Source of the DNA: Gemmatimonadota bacterium
GTDB taxonomy: Bacteria; Gemmatimonadota; Gemmatimonadetes; Longimicrobiales; Gaopeijiaceae
Length of the DNA: 64,000 bases
Direction of reading: 5' to 3'
NCBI GenBank assembly: GCA_022822325.1
Contig: JAJEBW010000025.1
Span: forward strand, 1-64,000
In this document: positions 1 to 9,927 of the stretch, piece after piece
Numbering within the stretch: the first letter of the stretch is position 1
How the letters are laid out: each line of letters starts with the position of its first letter
Translations under genes and position numbers: made by a program
The notes under the pieces: generated by a model
What the model was told of the DNA's origin: nothing
Databases searched by the model: none
What the model saw: only the letters and a program-made list of their open reading frames with translations

Positions 1-135
1 TTTGGGTTTTGGGGGGCCCCCCCCCCCCCCCCCCCCCCTCCGCGCGCGCGGGGGGGGGCGGGGGCCCCGCGGCCCCCCCCCGCGGCCAGCTCGTCCTGCC
101 ACCAGGTCTTCTGCCGCACGGTCAGCCCCCCTTGG

Positions 136-1869
136 TCAGGCCTTCGGTTTCCGGTCCCGCCCCGAGCGGAGACCGCTTTCAGCGATCCCGCGCATCGCGA
201 CCTCGCGCCGCAGCGCCCCGGCGGCAGCCACAAAGCCAGCCATCGCCACCCGGCGAAGCCCAGGATCGTCCTGCAAGGTCCGGCCAGGCGCCGCGGCCGC
301 ATCCGCGCTGGCGATCTCAACGGTCATCCCGTCGTCGGCCGCGCCCGGCGAATCGTCCCCGCGCGTCGTGTTATTGCCCCAACGCGAGGGCGTCACCGTC
401 GTGTCGGCCATCTCGATCGTCCGTTCGGTGATCGTCGTGTCGGCCACCATCGTGGTATCTGCGGTAATCACCGTTTCCTGCGTCTCCTCGGCGGTAATCA
501 CGAACTCGACCCGCCGGTTCGGGCCCATCTCCCGGAAGCTGCGCGTCTCCACCACCGGCATCTCCTCGCCATGCGACATCGCGGTCAGACGCCCGGCGGC
601 GATCCCGTTGCTCGTCAGGAACTCGACCACATTGTTGGCCCGCGCCATCCCCAGATCGTAGTTGTACTGCGCGTCGCCGATGTCGTCGGCGTGCCCCTCG
701 ACGCTGATCTCGACGACCGGATTGGCGCGGAGCACGCTCACCTTCTCCATCAGCATCGCCTCGCCCTCCTCGGTGATCGCGGCCTGGTCGAAGAGGAAGA
801 GCACCGTGGCGGTGATCGTTCCCCGCGCGTTGCCCGGCAACAGCCGTCCGACCACCGAGGTATCCGCGGTGATCACCATGCGCGTGTCGATCGCGGTGTC
901 CGCCTCGACCACCGTGTACGGCGTGATGACGGTGTCGGCCTTGACGGTCGGCATCGCGATCGAGGCCAGCACCCCCAGCTTCCGCGAGCGGAAAGTCGAG
1001 CTGCCGTCGTGGAAGAGCCCCAGCCCGAAGGCGCCAAGGCGGACGGCGCCCAGATCCAGTTGGACTCCGCCATTCACCTCGAAGCTGTTGAACTCGGCCA
1101 TCAGGTTGAGCTGCCGATTGCCTCCGATCCCGATGTGCGCGCCCGCGCCGCCGAAGACGCCGCTCCCGCCGCCGTCGTCATGGAAGTCCTCAAGATCCCC
1201 GCCCGCGGTGAACAATCCCGAACCCCAACCTCCGGTCAGGCTGATCGCGCTGGCCTCAGAAAGGGGCAGCCGCGCCGTCGCCACCGCGTAGGGCGTCAGA
1301 TTCGAGGAGAAATCGCCATCGTGCCCGACGTCGGCGTGCAACCGCGAGTCCGGGTATCCGAGCCGGTTCGGCTGGAACTCGTAGTCGTAGCGGGGACCGA
1401 AGGTCGGCGAGGTCACATAGCGCGCCCCCACCGCGAGGTCGAGGTTCTCCACCGAGGAGGGGAGCAGCGAGAGGCGCCCGAATGCGCCCAGCAGATTTCC
1501 GCCCTCGTCTTCGGCGGCGAAGTGCTGGAGGGAGGCGCCGACCTCAAGCCGGTCGAAAAGTCCGATCGCGATCGATCCGTCGGAGAGCCACTTCTCGTAT
1601 TGCGGGCCCGGAGTGATGAAGTGGCCATGGGGATCCACGATCACGAACTCCGGAATCGAGGCGGTGAAGCCGGAGTAGGTTCCCGTGAAGGTCAGGTGCG
1701 GAAGCACCGAGGCCGTGGGAATGTCGATGAGGCCCGAGCCGTACCGCAGGGTACTCGGCATCCTCTGGGAGTGGGCTGGCTGCGCCATCGCCGCGACGAT
1801 CCCGGCAAAGCCCAGGAATCCGGCGATAGACGACGCGATGCGAGAGTTGGAAAGCCGCATTTGAAACAC
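136..1869 (-). CDS. Exported OmpA-family protein (C-terminal peptidoglycan-binding OmpA-like domain)
   Basis: 577 aa ORF; signal-like N-terminus; OmpA-like motif VLFLFDQAAITEEGEAML...VEGHADDIGDAQYNYDLGMARANNVVEFLTSNGI...NRRVEFVI. Confidence 0.88.
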   Translation of the reverse strand: MFQMRLSNSRIASSIAGFLGFAGIVAAMAQPAHSQRMPSTLRYGSGLIDIPTASVLPHLTFTGTYSGFTASIPEFVIVDPHGHFITPGPQYEKWLSDGSIAIGLFDRLEVGASLQHFAAEDEGGNLLGAFGRLSLLPSSVENLDLAVGARYVTSPTFGPRYDYEFQPNRLGYPDSRLHADVGHDGDFSSNLTPYAVATARLPLSEASAISLTGGWGSGLFTAGGDLEDFHDDGGGSGVFGGAGAHIGIGGNRQLNLMAEFNSFEVNGGVQLDLGAVRLGAFGLGLFHDGSSTFRSRKLGVLASIAMPTVKADTVITPYTVVEADTAIDTRMVITADTSVVGRLLPGNARGTITATVLFLFDQAAITEEGEAMLMEKVSVLRANPVVEISVEGHADDIGDAQYNYDLGMARANNVVEFLTSNGIAAGRLTAMSHGEEMPVVETRSFREMGPNRRVEFVITAEETQETVITADTTMVADTTITERTIEMADTTVTPSRWGNNTTRGDDSPGAADDGMTVEIASADAAAAPGRTLQDDPGLRRVAMAGFVAAAGALRREVAMRGIAESGLRSGRDRKPKA

Positions 1870-2051
1870 TCCTGGATGGATCGCTCCGGTTTCGCCCCCG
1901 AAGCAAGTTGAAAAAAGGTGCGGACGGAAACCATACTAATTGGTGTCGCACCATCAAGCAACCTGATGTCGCGCCGTCAGGCAACATGTCAAGCGCCATT
2001 GCCGCGCGCGCGTCATGCACCCGGACCACGCAATCCCACAGGAGCGCCGCC

Positions 2052-2576
2052 ATGCACCGGACCATTCCCCCACCCGCCCTCTTCCTCTGCATTCTCCTCG
2101 CCGCCTGCGCCCGGGAGGCGCCCGAAGCCCCCGCCAACCCCGAGCCGCACCCCGAAGAGGCCGCCGTCGTGGCCGCCGTGGAGCAGCTCTTCGAGGCCAT
2201 GCGCACCGGCGACAGCGAGATGGCCCGCGCCGTCTTCCACCCCGACGCCCGTCTGGGGCGCGCAGGCGAGAACGGCATCAACTTCAACTCCGCCGACGGC
2301 TTCATCGAGATGATCGGCCGCCCCCGCGACGAGGTCTACGACGAGCCCGTCTGGGACTGGACGGTGCAGATCGACGGCCGCCTCGCGCAGATGTGGACCC
2401 GGTACGCCTTCTATCGCGACGACGAATTCTCGCACTGCGGCTGGGAGGGCTTCCAACTCTACCGGGCCGACACCGGATGGCAGATCACGCAACTGATCGA
2501 CACCATGTACCGGGGCGACGACTGCTTCCATCCGCCCGGCCGCGAGCCCGCGGAGGAGTCCGGCCAGACGAGTTGA
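2052..2576 (+). CDS. SnoaL/NTF2-like fold lipoprotein
   Basis: In-frame ATG at 2052; lipobox-like LCILLAAC; VAAVEQLFEAMRTGDSEMARAVFHPDARL typical of the NTF2-like family. Confidence 0.72.
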   Translation: MHRTIPPPALFLCILLAACAREAPEAPANPEPHPEEAAVVAAVEQLFEAMRTGDSEMARAVFHPDARLGRAGENGINFNSADGFIEMIGRPRDEVYDEPVWDWTVQIDGRLAQMWTRYAFYRDDEFSHCGWEGFQLYRADTGWQITQLIDTMYRGDDCFHPPGREPAEESGQTS

Positions 2577-2808
2577 GACCGGCCTTCCGCCGACGCATCT
2601 TCCGGTTGGCGCCGGCCCGCAGCTTGCGCGGACATGGGTGCGGAATCGAAGGTCCCGCCCCCGCCGTGCAACCCGCGACGCGCGGACAGCCTCCGGTCAT
2701 GCACGCCTCCGACGATCGCCCGGCGCTGTTCGGCGCCCCGAGGATTCAACCCGGCCGGCCTTCGAGAAGCGGGGGCTGGTCTTTCCGGCCGGCGAAGCGA
2801 ACATTGTC

Positions 2809-2848
2809 TTCGTGCCTGTGATTCGGCCTTCGTGCCTGTGATTCGGCC
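2809..2848. repeat. Perfect 20-bp tandem duplication (ttcgtgcctgtgattcggcc x2)
   Basis: Read directly from sequence. Confidence 0.95.
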
Positions 2849-2878
2849 CGCGACCAGACCCAGGACCGGAGTTGGGAA

Positions 2879-4240
2879 ATGTTGGATCTCTTGATTTCGC
2901 GGACGTCCCCGATTTCGCCCAGGCCGCCGCCCGGATGTTCGGCGCGGTTGCGCCCGCCCGCGGACCGCACACGCCGGGGCCGCCGGGCGCCTTCGACGAC
3001 CGCAACTCCGGCCGCCGCCTGGATCCTGTCGCTCTCCCTCCTGACCCTGGGCGCCGCCTGGGGCTGCGGAGGCGATTCCCCCACGGCGCCGGGCGTCGTC
3101 ACGGTGGAGGTCATTCCCCGCGAGACGCTGCTGGTCGGCGTGGGAGACGGAACGGGCTACGCGGTTTCCGCCCGCGACGCGGAGGGCCGGCTGGTCTCCG
3201 TGCAACCCGAATGGTCGATTGACCGGCCCGAGGTCGCCTCCATTTCCGAGCGAGGATTCGCGACGGCGCTGGCAGCGGGCACGGCCACGGTGCGGGCCAC
3301 GGTCGGGGGCGCAACCGGCACCGCCCGGCTCGAGGTCTATCTTCCCCCGGAGATTGCCCGGTACGAGCCCGGGGAGAGCTATCTGGGGCGAAAGGGCTAT
3401 GCGGAGTACATCCCGGGCCGGCTTCCCGTCATCCTCTCGAGTGCGCACGGCGGCTCCATGACGCCCGGAGAAATCCCCGCGCGCAGCTTCGGCGTCGTCC
3501 GCAACGACCGCAACTCGCTCGAACTCACCCTGGCGATGCGCGCCGCGCTGATCCGGTTGACCGGGTACGCGCCGCATGTCATTCTCTCGCACCTGCACCG
3601 CTCCCGCCTCGACGCCAACCGCGAGATCGTGGAGGCCGCCCAGGAGAATCCCTTCGCCGAGCGGGCCTGGCAGGAGTTTCAGGACTGGATCCGGGTGGCG
3701 CGCGCGGCCGTCGCGGGCGAATTCCAGAAGGGACTGTACTTCGACATTCATGGCCACGGTCATGCAATCGACCGGCTCGAGCTCGGCTATCTCCTGACGG
3801 CGGAGGAGTTGAACCGGCCCGATGCGGCGCTGAACTCGCTGGAGGTCGTGGCGCAGACGAGCATTCGCGACCTGGGCCGCACCTCGCCCATCCCCTTTTC
3901 GCAACTTCTGCGAGGCCCCGCCTCCTTCGGGGGACTGCTGGCCGCCGAGGGCGTCCCTTCCGTCCCCAGCCCCGACGATCCCGGCCCGGGCGACGCGCCC
4001 TACTTCCGCGGCGGCTACAATACGCGCGTGCATGGCTCGGTCATGGACGCCGAGGTCGTGAGCGGCATTCAGCTTGAACATCACTACGGAGGAATCCGGG
4101 ACACGCCCGCCAACCGGACCGCCTACGCGGAAAAGGTCGCACGGGTGATTCGGGATTTCATGCGGGAGCACTACGGATTTTTCGAGCCGGAGAGCGCTGC
4201 GGCGGACGGAGCGAAACAACGCCATCGTGGACCGCGCTGA
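2879..4240 (+). CDS. Big_2-like Ig domain + N-formylglutamate amidohydrolase-like domain protein
   Basis: VTVEVIPRETLLVGVGDGTGYAVSARDAEGRLV (Big_2-like) followed by SSAHGG...NDRNSLEL...DIHGHGHAIDRLELGY (HutG/FGase-like metal-site motifs); start codon uncertain. Confidence 0.68.
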   Translation: MLDLLISRTSPISPRPPPGCSARLRPPADRTRRGRRAPSTTATPAAAWILSLSLLTLGAAWGCGGDSPTAPGVVTVEVIPRETLLVGVGDGTGYAVSARDAEGRLVSVQPEWSIDRPEVASISERGFATALAAGTATVRATVGGATGTARLEVYLPPEIARYEPGESYLGRKGYAEYIPGRLPVILSSAHGGSMTPGEIPARSFGVVRNDRNSLELTLAMRAALIRLTGYAPHVILSHLHRSRLDANREIVEAAQENPFAERAWQEFQDWIRVARAAVAGEFQKGLYFDIHGHGHAIDRLELGYLLTAEELNRPDAALNSLEVVAQTSIRDLGRTSPIPFSQLLRGPASFGGLLAAEGVPSVPSPDDPGPGDAPYFRGGYNTRVHGSVMDAEVVSGIQLEHHYGGIRDTPANRTAYAEKVARVIRDFMREHYGFFEPESAAADGAKQRHRGPR

Positions 4241-4514
4241 ACCGAACCCGCGCCCCCGCCGAGCCGGTCGCCGATCTCCAGCGACGCCCGGACGCGAAAG
4301 CGAAGGCGCTGAGCCGCGCGGGCGCCGGCGCCAACCCGCATTGCAACCATCCCGGGACTTCGGGGTGCCAATATATATATCGTCGGGGCCATCGAATGAG
4401 CCGGAAACGATTTGAATGAACCGGTCCCCCGGGCCTCGGGGTTCAGGCAACGGGCCGGGCGACGCCGACCGGCGACCGCGCCCGACACGGGCCAGACACA
4501 GGGAGAACCGAACC

Positions 4515-6470
4515 ATGCGATCCGCCGCACACCGCCTCCGCAACCCGCTCGTCGCCTGCATCCTGGCCGCGCTCGCGCCGACCCTCGCCACTCCCGCCAA
4601 CGCCCAGGCGCAACGCGGCACGATCACGGGCGAGGTCACCGATTCCGTCACTGGCCAACCGCTCCCCGGCGCCCAGGTCACCGTCGAGGGAACCGCGCTC
4701 GCGGCCGTCTCCGACGGGATGGGGCGATTCGTGCTTCGGGGGGCGCTGGCCGGCCCGCAGACCCTCACCGTGCAGCTCGTCGGCTACCGGACCGCGAACG
4801 CCGTTGTCAACGTCTCGGCCGCGCGCACCGCCTTCGTGCCGATCGCGCTGGTCCCGGCGGCTCTCTCGCTCGACGAGCTTGTCATCGAGGGGGCGCGGCC
4901 CAATGTCCAGCATCGGGCGCTGGAGATGGTCCGGGGCAGGAACTCTCCCGTATTCGCGATGCGCGCCATCGACTTCAACACCGAGTCCTATGCGCACATC
5001 GACGAAAACGACTTTCGCCTGGTCGACGCCTCCCCCCTCTCCACCTTCTCGATCGATGTGGACCGGGCCTCCTACGCCAATGTTCGCCGCTTCATCCAGG
5101 ATGGCGAACGTCCGCCGGTCGACGCGGTGCGCATCGAGGAGATGATCAACTATTTCCCTTACGACTGGTCCTCCAGCGACCGGTCCTCCCGCGACCCGGG
5201 CGATGCGCGCGAAGGACACCCCTTTGCGGTCGCGACCGAGGTTTGGGAAGCGCCCTGGAAGGGTGAACACCGGCTTGTGCGGATTGGGCTGCACGCCGAA
5301 TCGATCGACACCGGGGATCTGCCGCCGAGCAACCTCGTCTTCCTCCTGGATGTCTCGGGCTCGATGAGCTCTCCCGACAAGCTCCCCCTCCTCAAGAAGG
5401 CCTTCGCGCTGCTCGTGGACCAGCTTCGGGCCGAGGACCGGGTGGCGATTGTGGTCTATGCAGGCGCGGCGGGGCTTGCGCTTCCCTCGACGGCGGGCGA
5501 CCGGAAGGCGGAAATTGTTGGGGCGCTGGAAGAGCTGGCGGCGGGAGGCAGCACGGCGGGGGGCGCGGGGATTCGTCTTGCCTACGATGTGGCGCGCGAG
5601 AATTTCGTCGACGGCGGCAACAATCGCGTCATCCTGGCGACCGATGGCGACTTCAATGTGGGCGCGTCGAGCGACGCCGAGATGATCCGCCTGATCGAGG
5701 AGGAGCGCGCGAGCGGCACCTTCCTGACGGTCCTTGGCTTTGGCACGGGGAATCTGAAGGACTCGAAGATGGAGCGGATCGCGAACCATGGCAACGGCAA
5801 CTTTCACTATGTCGACGGCCTGCTCGAGGCGCGCAAAGTGCTGGTGGAGGAGATGGGCGGAACGCTCCTTGTCCTGGCGAAGGATGTGAAGATTCAGGTG
5901 GAGTTCAATCCGGCGCGGGCCACGGCCTATCGCCTCATCGGCTACGAGAACCGTCTGCTCAACGACGAGGACTTCAACGACGACACGAAGGACGCGGGGG
6001 AGCTGGGGTCCGGGCACACGGTGACCGCGCTCTACGAGGTCGTGCCGGCGGGCGTGGAGGCGCCGCGCGGCGATGTGGACGAGTTGCGGTACCAGGCCCG
6101 GGGCGATGACCCGGACGCGCTCCCGGCCAGCGAGTTCGAAGACGAACTGATGTTCGTCAAGGTGCGCTACAAGGATCCGGACGGGACCACGAGCAAGCTG
6201 CTGCAGCGCGCGGTGGCGGACAGGGTGGCGTCGCCCTCCACCGATTTTCGCTTTGCCGCGGCGGTGGCGGGCTTCGGCATGCTCCTGCGCGACTCCGAGC
6301 ACGCGGCCGCGCTGACGCTGGACGATGTGGCGGGGTTGGCCATGAAGGGCAAGGGCGCCGACCCGCGCGGCTATCGCGGCGAGTTCATTCGCCTGGTGGA
6401 GGCGACGCGCGATCTGGGACTGTTGGACCGAAAGGCCGAAGAGCGGCGGGAGTGGCGCCGGCGGCGGTAG
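4515..6470 (+). CDS. VWA domain protein with N-terminal CarboxypepD_reg-like domain (YfbK-like)
   Basis: GTITGEVTDSVTGQPLPGAQVTVEG; MIDAS-type VFLLDVSGSMSSPDKL; C-terminal DUF3520-like region. Confidence 0.9.
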   Translation: MRSAAHRLRNPLVACILAALAPTLATPANAQAQRGTITGEVTDSVTGQPLPGAQVTVEGTALAAVSDGMGRFVLRGALAGPQTLTVQLVGYRTANAVVNVSAARTAFVPIALVPAALSLDELVIEGARPNVQHRALEMVRGRNSPVFAMRAIDFNTESYAHIDENDFRLVDASPLSTFSIDVDRASYANVRRFIQDGERPPVDAVRIEEMINYFPYDWSSSDRSSRDPGDAREGHPFAVATEVWEAPWKGEHRLVRIGLHAESIDTGDLPPSNLVFLLDVSGSMSSPDKLPLLKKAFALLVDQLRAEDRVAIVVYAGAAGLALPSTAGDRKAEIVGALEELAAGGSTAGGAGIRLAYDVARENFVDGGNNRVILATDGDFNVGASSDAEMIRLIEEERASGTFLTVLGFGTGNLKDSKMERIANHGNGNFHYVDGLLEARKVLVEEMGGTLLVLAKDVKIQVEFNPARATAYRLIGYENRLLNDEDFNDDTKDAGELGSGHTVTALYEVVPAGVEAPRGDVDELRYQARGDDPDALPASEFEDELMFVKVRYKDPDGTTSKLLQRAVADRVASPSTDFRFAAAVAGFGMLLRDSEHAAALTLDDVAGLAMKGKGADPRGYRGEFIRLVEATRDLGLLDRKAEERREWRRRR

Positions 6471-6670
6471 CGGCCGGGATGATCCACGGGGGCCGCCGCG
6501 CCCCGGTTGCGCCCCGTCGCGACGCTCCGCCATCTTGAACCGGAGTCAACCGCACCTGTGCGCGGCGCCGACGGTTCGTCCCCGGCCAACCGCGCACATC
6601 CCGGCCGGAGATTCGCCTGGTCCCGGCCCGCAGCGAAGATTCGCCGACACCCCGACGAAGAGGATCCGCG

Positions 6671-8704
6671 ATGTCCAGCACCCCTGCAAGCCGCAGTCGC
6701 CCACGCACCCGCCCAACCCTTCCTTCCCTCGCCGCGACGGCGATCCCGCTGGCCGCCCTCCTCCTGGCGCCGCCCCCCCTCCCCGCCACCGCGCAGGAGG
6801 TCGCCCGGGTCGAGGTCACGCCCCCCACCCTCTCCCTTCAGGTCGGCGAGACGGCCACCCTCTCGGCCACCGTCTACGACGCGAGCGGCAACGTTCTCGA
6901 CGTCCCCGTCCTCTTCTTTTCGCGCGACGGGCGCGGCAAGCTCGCCGTGAACCGGGCCACTGGCGAGATCGAAGCGTTCAAGGGCGGCGAGTTCCAGGTC
7001 ATGGCGCGTTCGATGGGGGCGAACCGGATCAGCGGAACCATGACGGTGACCGTCGCCTTTCCCCCGATCGACCGGATCGAGATCTCGCCCGGCGGCGGCC
7101 GCTACTACGCCGGCGTCACCCGTCGCCACAGAGCCGCCGTGATCGATGCGGCCGACGATCTTCGCGACGCGGCCGTCGCCTGGAGCACATCCGACGAATC
7201 GGTGGCGTCCGTCGATCGCTTCGGCGTCTTCACCGCGCACGCGCCCGGACAGGTCACCCTCACCGCCACCGCCGAGGGCGTTACCGGCCGCATCCGCTAC
7301 GACGTCGCCGCCAATCCCGTTACCGCCATCGCCGTCGAGGCCGGCCAGACCCGCGGGCGCACCGGCGACGTCATTCGCTTCACGGCCACCGCCTCGGGCC
7401 CGGACGGCGCCGTGGACGACATTCCCGTCACCTTTGGACTCGTCGCCGATCCCGACTTGACCGCCACCGCCGACATTCCTCCGGCCGAGGTGGACGAGCG
7501 CGGGCGTTTCGTCGCCTACAAGCCCGGCATCTACACCGTTACCGCGACCGTTCCGGGGCGCAGCGCCCACGCCACCATCGAAATCCTGCCGCGCCATGTG
7601 GCCGAGGAGGTGCAGCTCGTGGGCCACGCGCCGGTGCGCAACGTCGCCACCAGCGATCTCTGGGTGTGGGAGGGAGTCGATGGCCGCGACTACGCGATTA
7701 CCGGCACGCACAGCGGCCATGGCAGCACCTATTGGTGGGATGTGACCGACCCGGCCAGCCCCGTCCTGACCGATTCGCTCATCGTCGACGCCCGCACCAC
7801 CAACGACGTCAAGGTTTCCGAGGACGGAGAACTCTGCGTCATCTCGCGCGAAGGAGCCTCGAACCGGCGCAACGGGATTGTGATTGTGGACTGCACCGAC
7901 CCGCGCAACGTCCGCGTCGTCTCCACCTACGACGACGAGCTGACCGGAGGCGTGCACAACCTCTTCATCCACGACGACCACATCTATGCCGTGAACAACG
8001 GCACCCGCTTCGATGTGATCAACATTGCGGATCCGGCCAACCCGCACCGCGTCGGGCGCTTCGAGCTCGACACCCCCGGCCAAGCCATTCACGACATCTG
8101 GATCGTCGACGGAATCGCCTACACCTCCAACTGGAACGACGGGGTGGCCGTGATCGACGTGGGCGGCGGGGACCGGGGCGGAAGTCCGGCCAATCCGGTC
8201 GAGATCGCGCGCTTCCGCGACATCGGCGGCGCCACCCACGCGGCCTTCCCCTACCGAAGCCCGACCGGCCGCTTCTACATCTTCATGGGCGACGAGATCG
8301 GGGCGCCGACCTTCGACGGCCAGGTCGAGGGACGCACTCCGGAGTTCATGTCGGGCTACATCCATGTGGTGGACTTCACCGACCCCGAAAACCCGGAAGA
8401 GGTGGCGCGCTACGAGGTCCCCGAGGCCGGTTCGCACAACATGTGGATCGAGGACGACCGCCTGTACGCCGCCTTCTACCAGGGCGGTTTGCGCGTGCTG
8501 GACATCTCGGGCGAGCTCAAGGGAAATCTCTATCACCAGGGACGCGAGATCGCCGTATACAAGTCCTACGATCCCGATGGCTTCGTGGCCAACGCGCCCT
8601 TCACATGGGGACCTCAGATGCACAAGGGCAACCTCTTCTTCTCGGAGTACTTCTCCGGAATGTGGACGGTCAAGCTCCAGCCGCGCCGGACGCTGGTCCC
8701 GTGA
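6671..8704 (+). CDS. Secreted Big_2 Ig-like repeats + LVIVD-repeat beta-propeller protein
   Basis: 677 aa; VEVTPPTLSLQVGETATLSATVYD; repeated IVDCTDPRNVRVVSTY / VINIADPANPHRVGRFEL / VVDFTDPENPEEVARYEV. Confidence 0.87.
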   Translation: MSSTPASRSRPRTRPTLPSLAATAIPLAALLLAPPPLPATAQEVARVEVTPPTLSLQVGETATLSATVYDASGNVLDVPVLFFSRDGRGKLAVNRATGEIEAFKGGEFQVMARSMGANRISGTMTVTVAFPPIDRIEISPGGGRYYAGVTRRHRAAVIDAADDLRDAAVAWSTSDESVASVDRFGVFTAHAPGQVTLTATAEGVTGRIRYDVAANPVTAIAVEAGQTRGRTGDVIRFTATASGPDGAVDDIPVTFGLVADPDLTATADIPPAEVDERGRFVAYKPGIYTVTATVPGRSAHATIEILPRHVAEEVQLVGHAPVRNVATSDLWVWEGVDGRDYAITGTHSGHGSTYWWDVTDPASPVLTDSLIVDARTTNDVKVSEDGELCVISREGASNRRNGIVIVDCTDPRNVRVVSTYDDELTGGVHNLFIHDDHIYAVNNGTRFDVINIADPANPHRVGRFELDTPGQAIHDIWIVDGIAYTSNWNDGVAVIDVGGGDRGGSPANPVEIARFRDIGGATHAAFPYRSPTGRFYIFMGDEIGAPTFDGQVEGRTPEFMSGYIHVVDFTDPENPEEVARYEVPEAGSHNMWIEDDRLYAAFYQGGLRVLDISGELKGNLYHQGREIAVYKSYDPDGFVANAPFTWGPQMHKGNLFFSEYFSGMWTVKLQPRRTLVP

Positions 8705-9927
8705 CCCGCCAGGGCGCCGGCAAGCGCAGGCCAACTGCGGATCCGGGGGAGTTGTGCACCGGGCGGGCGAGCCGGGCCGTGCGACTCTTCGCGGGGATCG
8801 CGCTGGCCGGATTGGCGCTCTCAGGAGCGCCGGAGCCGCTGGCCGCGCAGTCCTACTGGGTGTACGTGGCCGCCGAATCGGAAGACGAGGTCGCGCTGCT
8901 GCGGTACGACGCGGGCGGCGATCTGGTCGTCGAAAAGACGATCTCCACCGGCTGGCTCGCGGCCGAGATCGAAGCGCCGCACGGCCTCGCGACGGATCCG
9001 GCCGGCGAATACTGGTACCTCACCCTGGGGCACGGCTTTCCGAATGGCCGGCTGCTCAAGTACGCCACCGGCGCCGACACGATCGTGGGCGTCGCCGAGC
9101 TGGGCCTCTTCCCGGCCACGATCGCGGTTCCACCGCACGGCGCCTTCGCGCTCGCGGTCAACGCCAACTTCCACGGCGACCACCTTCCCTCCACCATTGC
9201 GATCGTCGATCTCGAGACCATGTTCCCGATCGCCGACGTGACGACCTGCACGATGCCGCACGGCTCCCGCTTCAACGCCGACGGCTCGCGCCACTTCTCG
9301 GCCTGCATGATGGACGACCAACTCGTCGAGATCGACGGCGCCACCCTGACCGTCTCCCGGCGGCTCGATCTGGTGGCCAACGAGCCGGTCCGCGGCCCCG
9401 AGGATCCGGCGCGCGCGCAGATGCATGCGACCCATGCGGATCCCGGGACGGCCCGGACGCAGATGGCGGTCTCCGCGGCCGGGGCCGCCCACTGTTCTCC
9501 CACCTGGACGACCCCCCACCCCGACGGAGAGCGCGTCTTCGTCCCCTGCAACAAGGGCGATGCGATCCTGGAGGTGGACCTGAACGAATGGCGCGTCGCC
9601 CGCCGCATCGAGGCCCCGGGCGCGCCCTACAACCTGGATCTTACCCCCGACGGCTCCCGCCTCCTCGCGACGCTCAAGGGCAGCGCGCAACTGGGAATCT
9701 GGGATGTCGAAACGGGCGAACGGCTGCACCTGGTGGACTCGGCCATGCGCGTCACGCATGGGGTGGTCGTCACGCCGGATGGCCGGTACGCGATCGTGAC
9801 CGTCGAAGGCATCGGCGGCGATCCCGGCACCGTGGAGGTCATCGAGATCGAATCGGGAAACCGGGTCGCCGCGGCCGAGGTCGGCAAGCAGGCCGGAGGA
9901 ATCGCGCTATGGAAGATGGAAGGATGA
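8701..9927 (+). CDS. YncE-like beta-propeller protein
   Basis: GTG start at 8701 overlaps TGA of preceding gene (GTGA), in frame with the long ORF 6535..9927; repeats PDGERVFVPCNKGDAILEVDL, PDGSRLLATLKGSAQLGIWDVETG. Confidence 0.82.
   Translation: MTRQGAGKRRPTADPGELCTGRASRAVRLFAGIALAGLALSGAPEPLAAQSYWVYVAAESEDEVALLRYDAGGDLVVEKTISTGWLAAEIEAPHGLATDPAGEYWYLTLGHGFPNGRLLKYATGADTIVGVAELGLFPATIAVPPHGAFALAVNANFHGDHLPSTIAIVDLETMFPIADVTTCTMPHGSRFNADGSRHFSACMMDDQLVEIDGATLTVSRRLDLVANEPVRGPEDPARAQMHATHADPGTARTQMAVSAAGAAHCSPTWTTPHPDGERVFVPCNKGDAILEVDLNEWRVARRIEAPGAPYNLDLTPDGSRLLATLKGSAQLGIWDVETGERLHLVDSAMRVTHGVVVTPDGRYAIVTVEGIGGDPGTVEVIEIESGNRVAAAEVGKQAGGIALWKMEG

Noticed and set aside
2459-8734. Long antisense ORFs (2459..4768, 4443..6533, 6371..8734)
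   Set aside because: Opposite-strand shadows of well-supported genes, no motifs or plausible starts.
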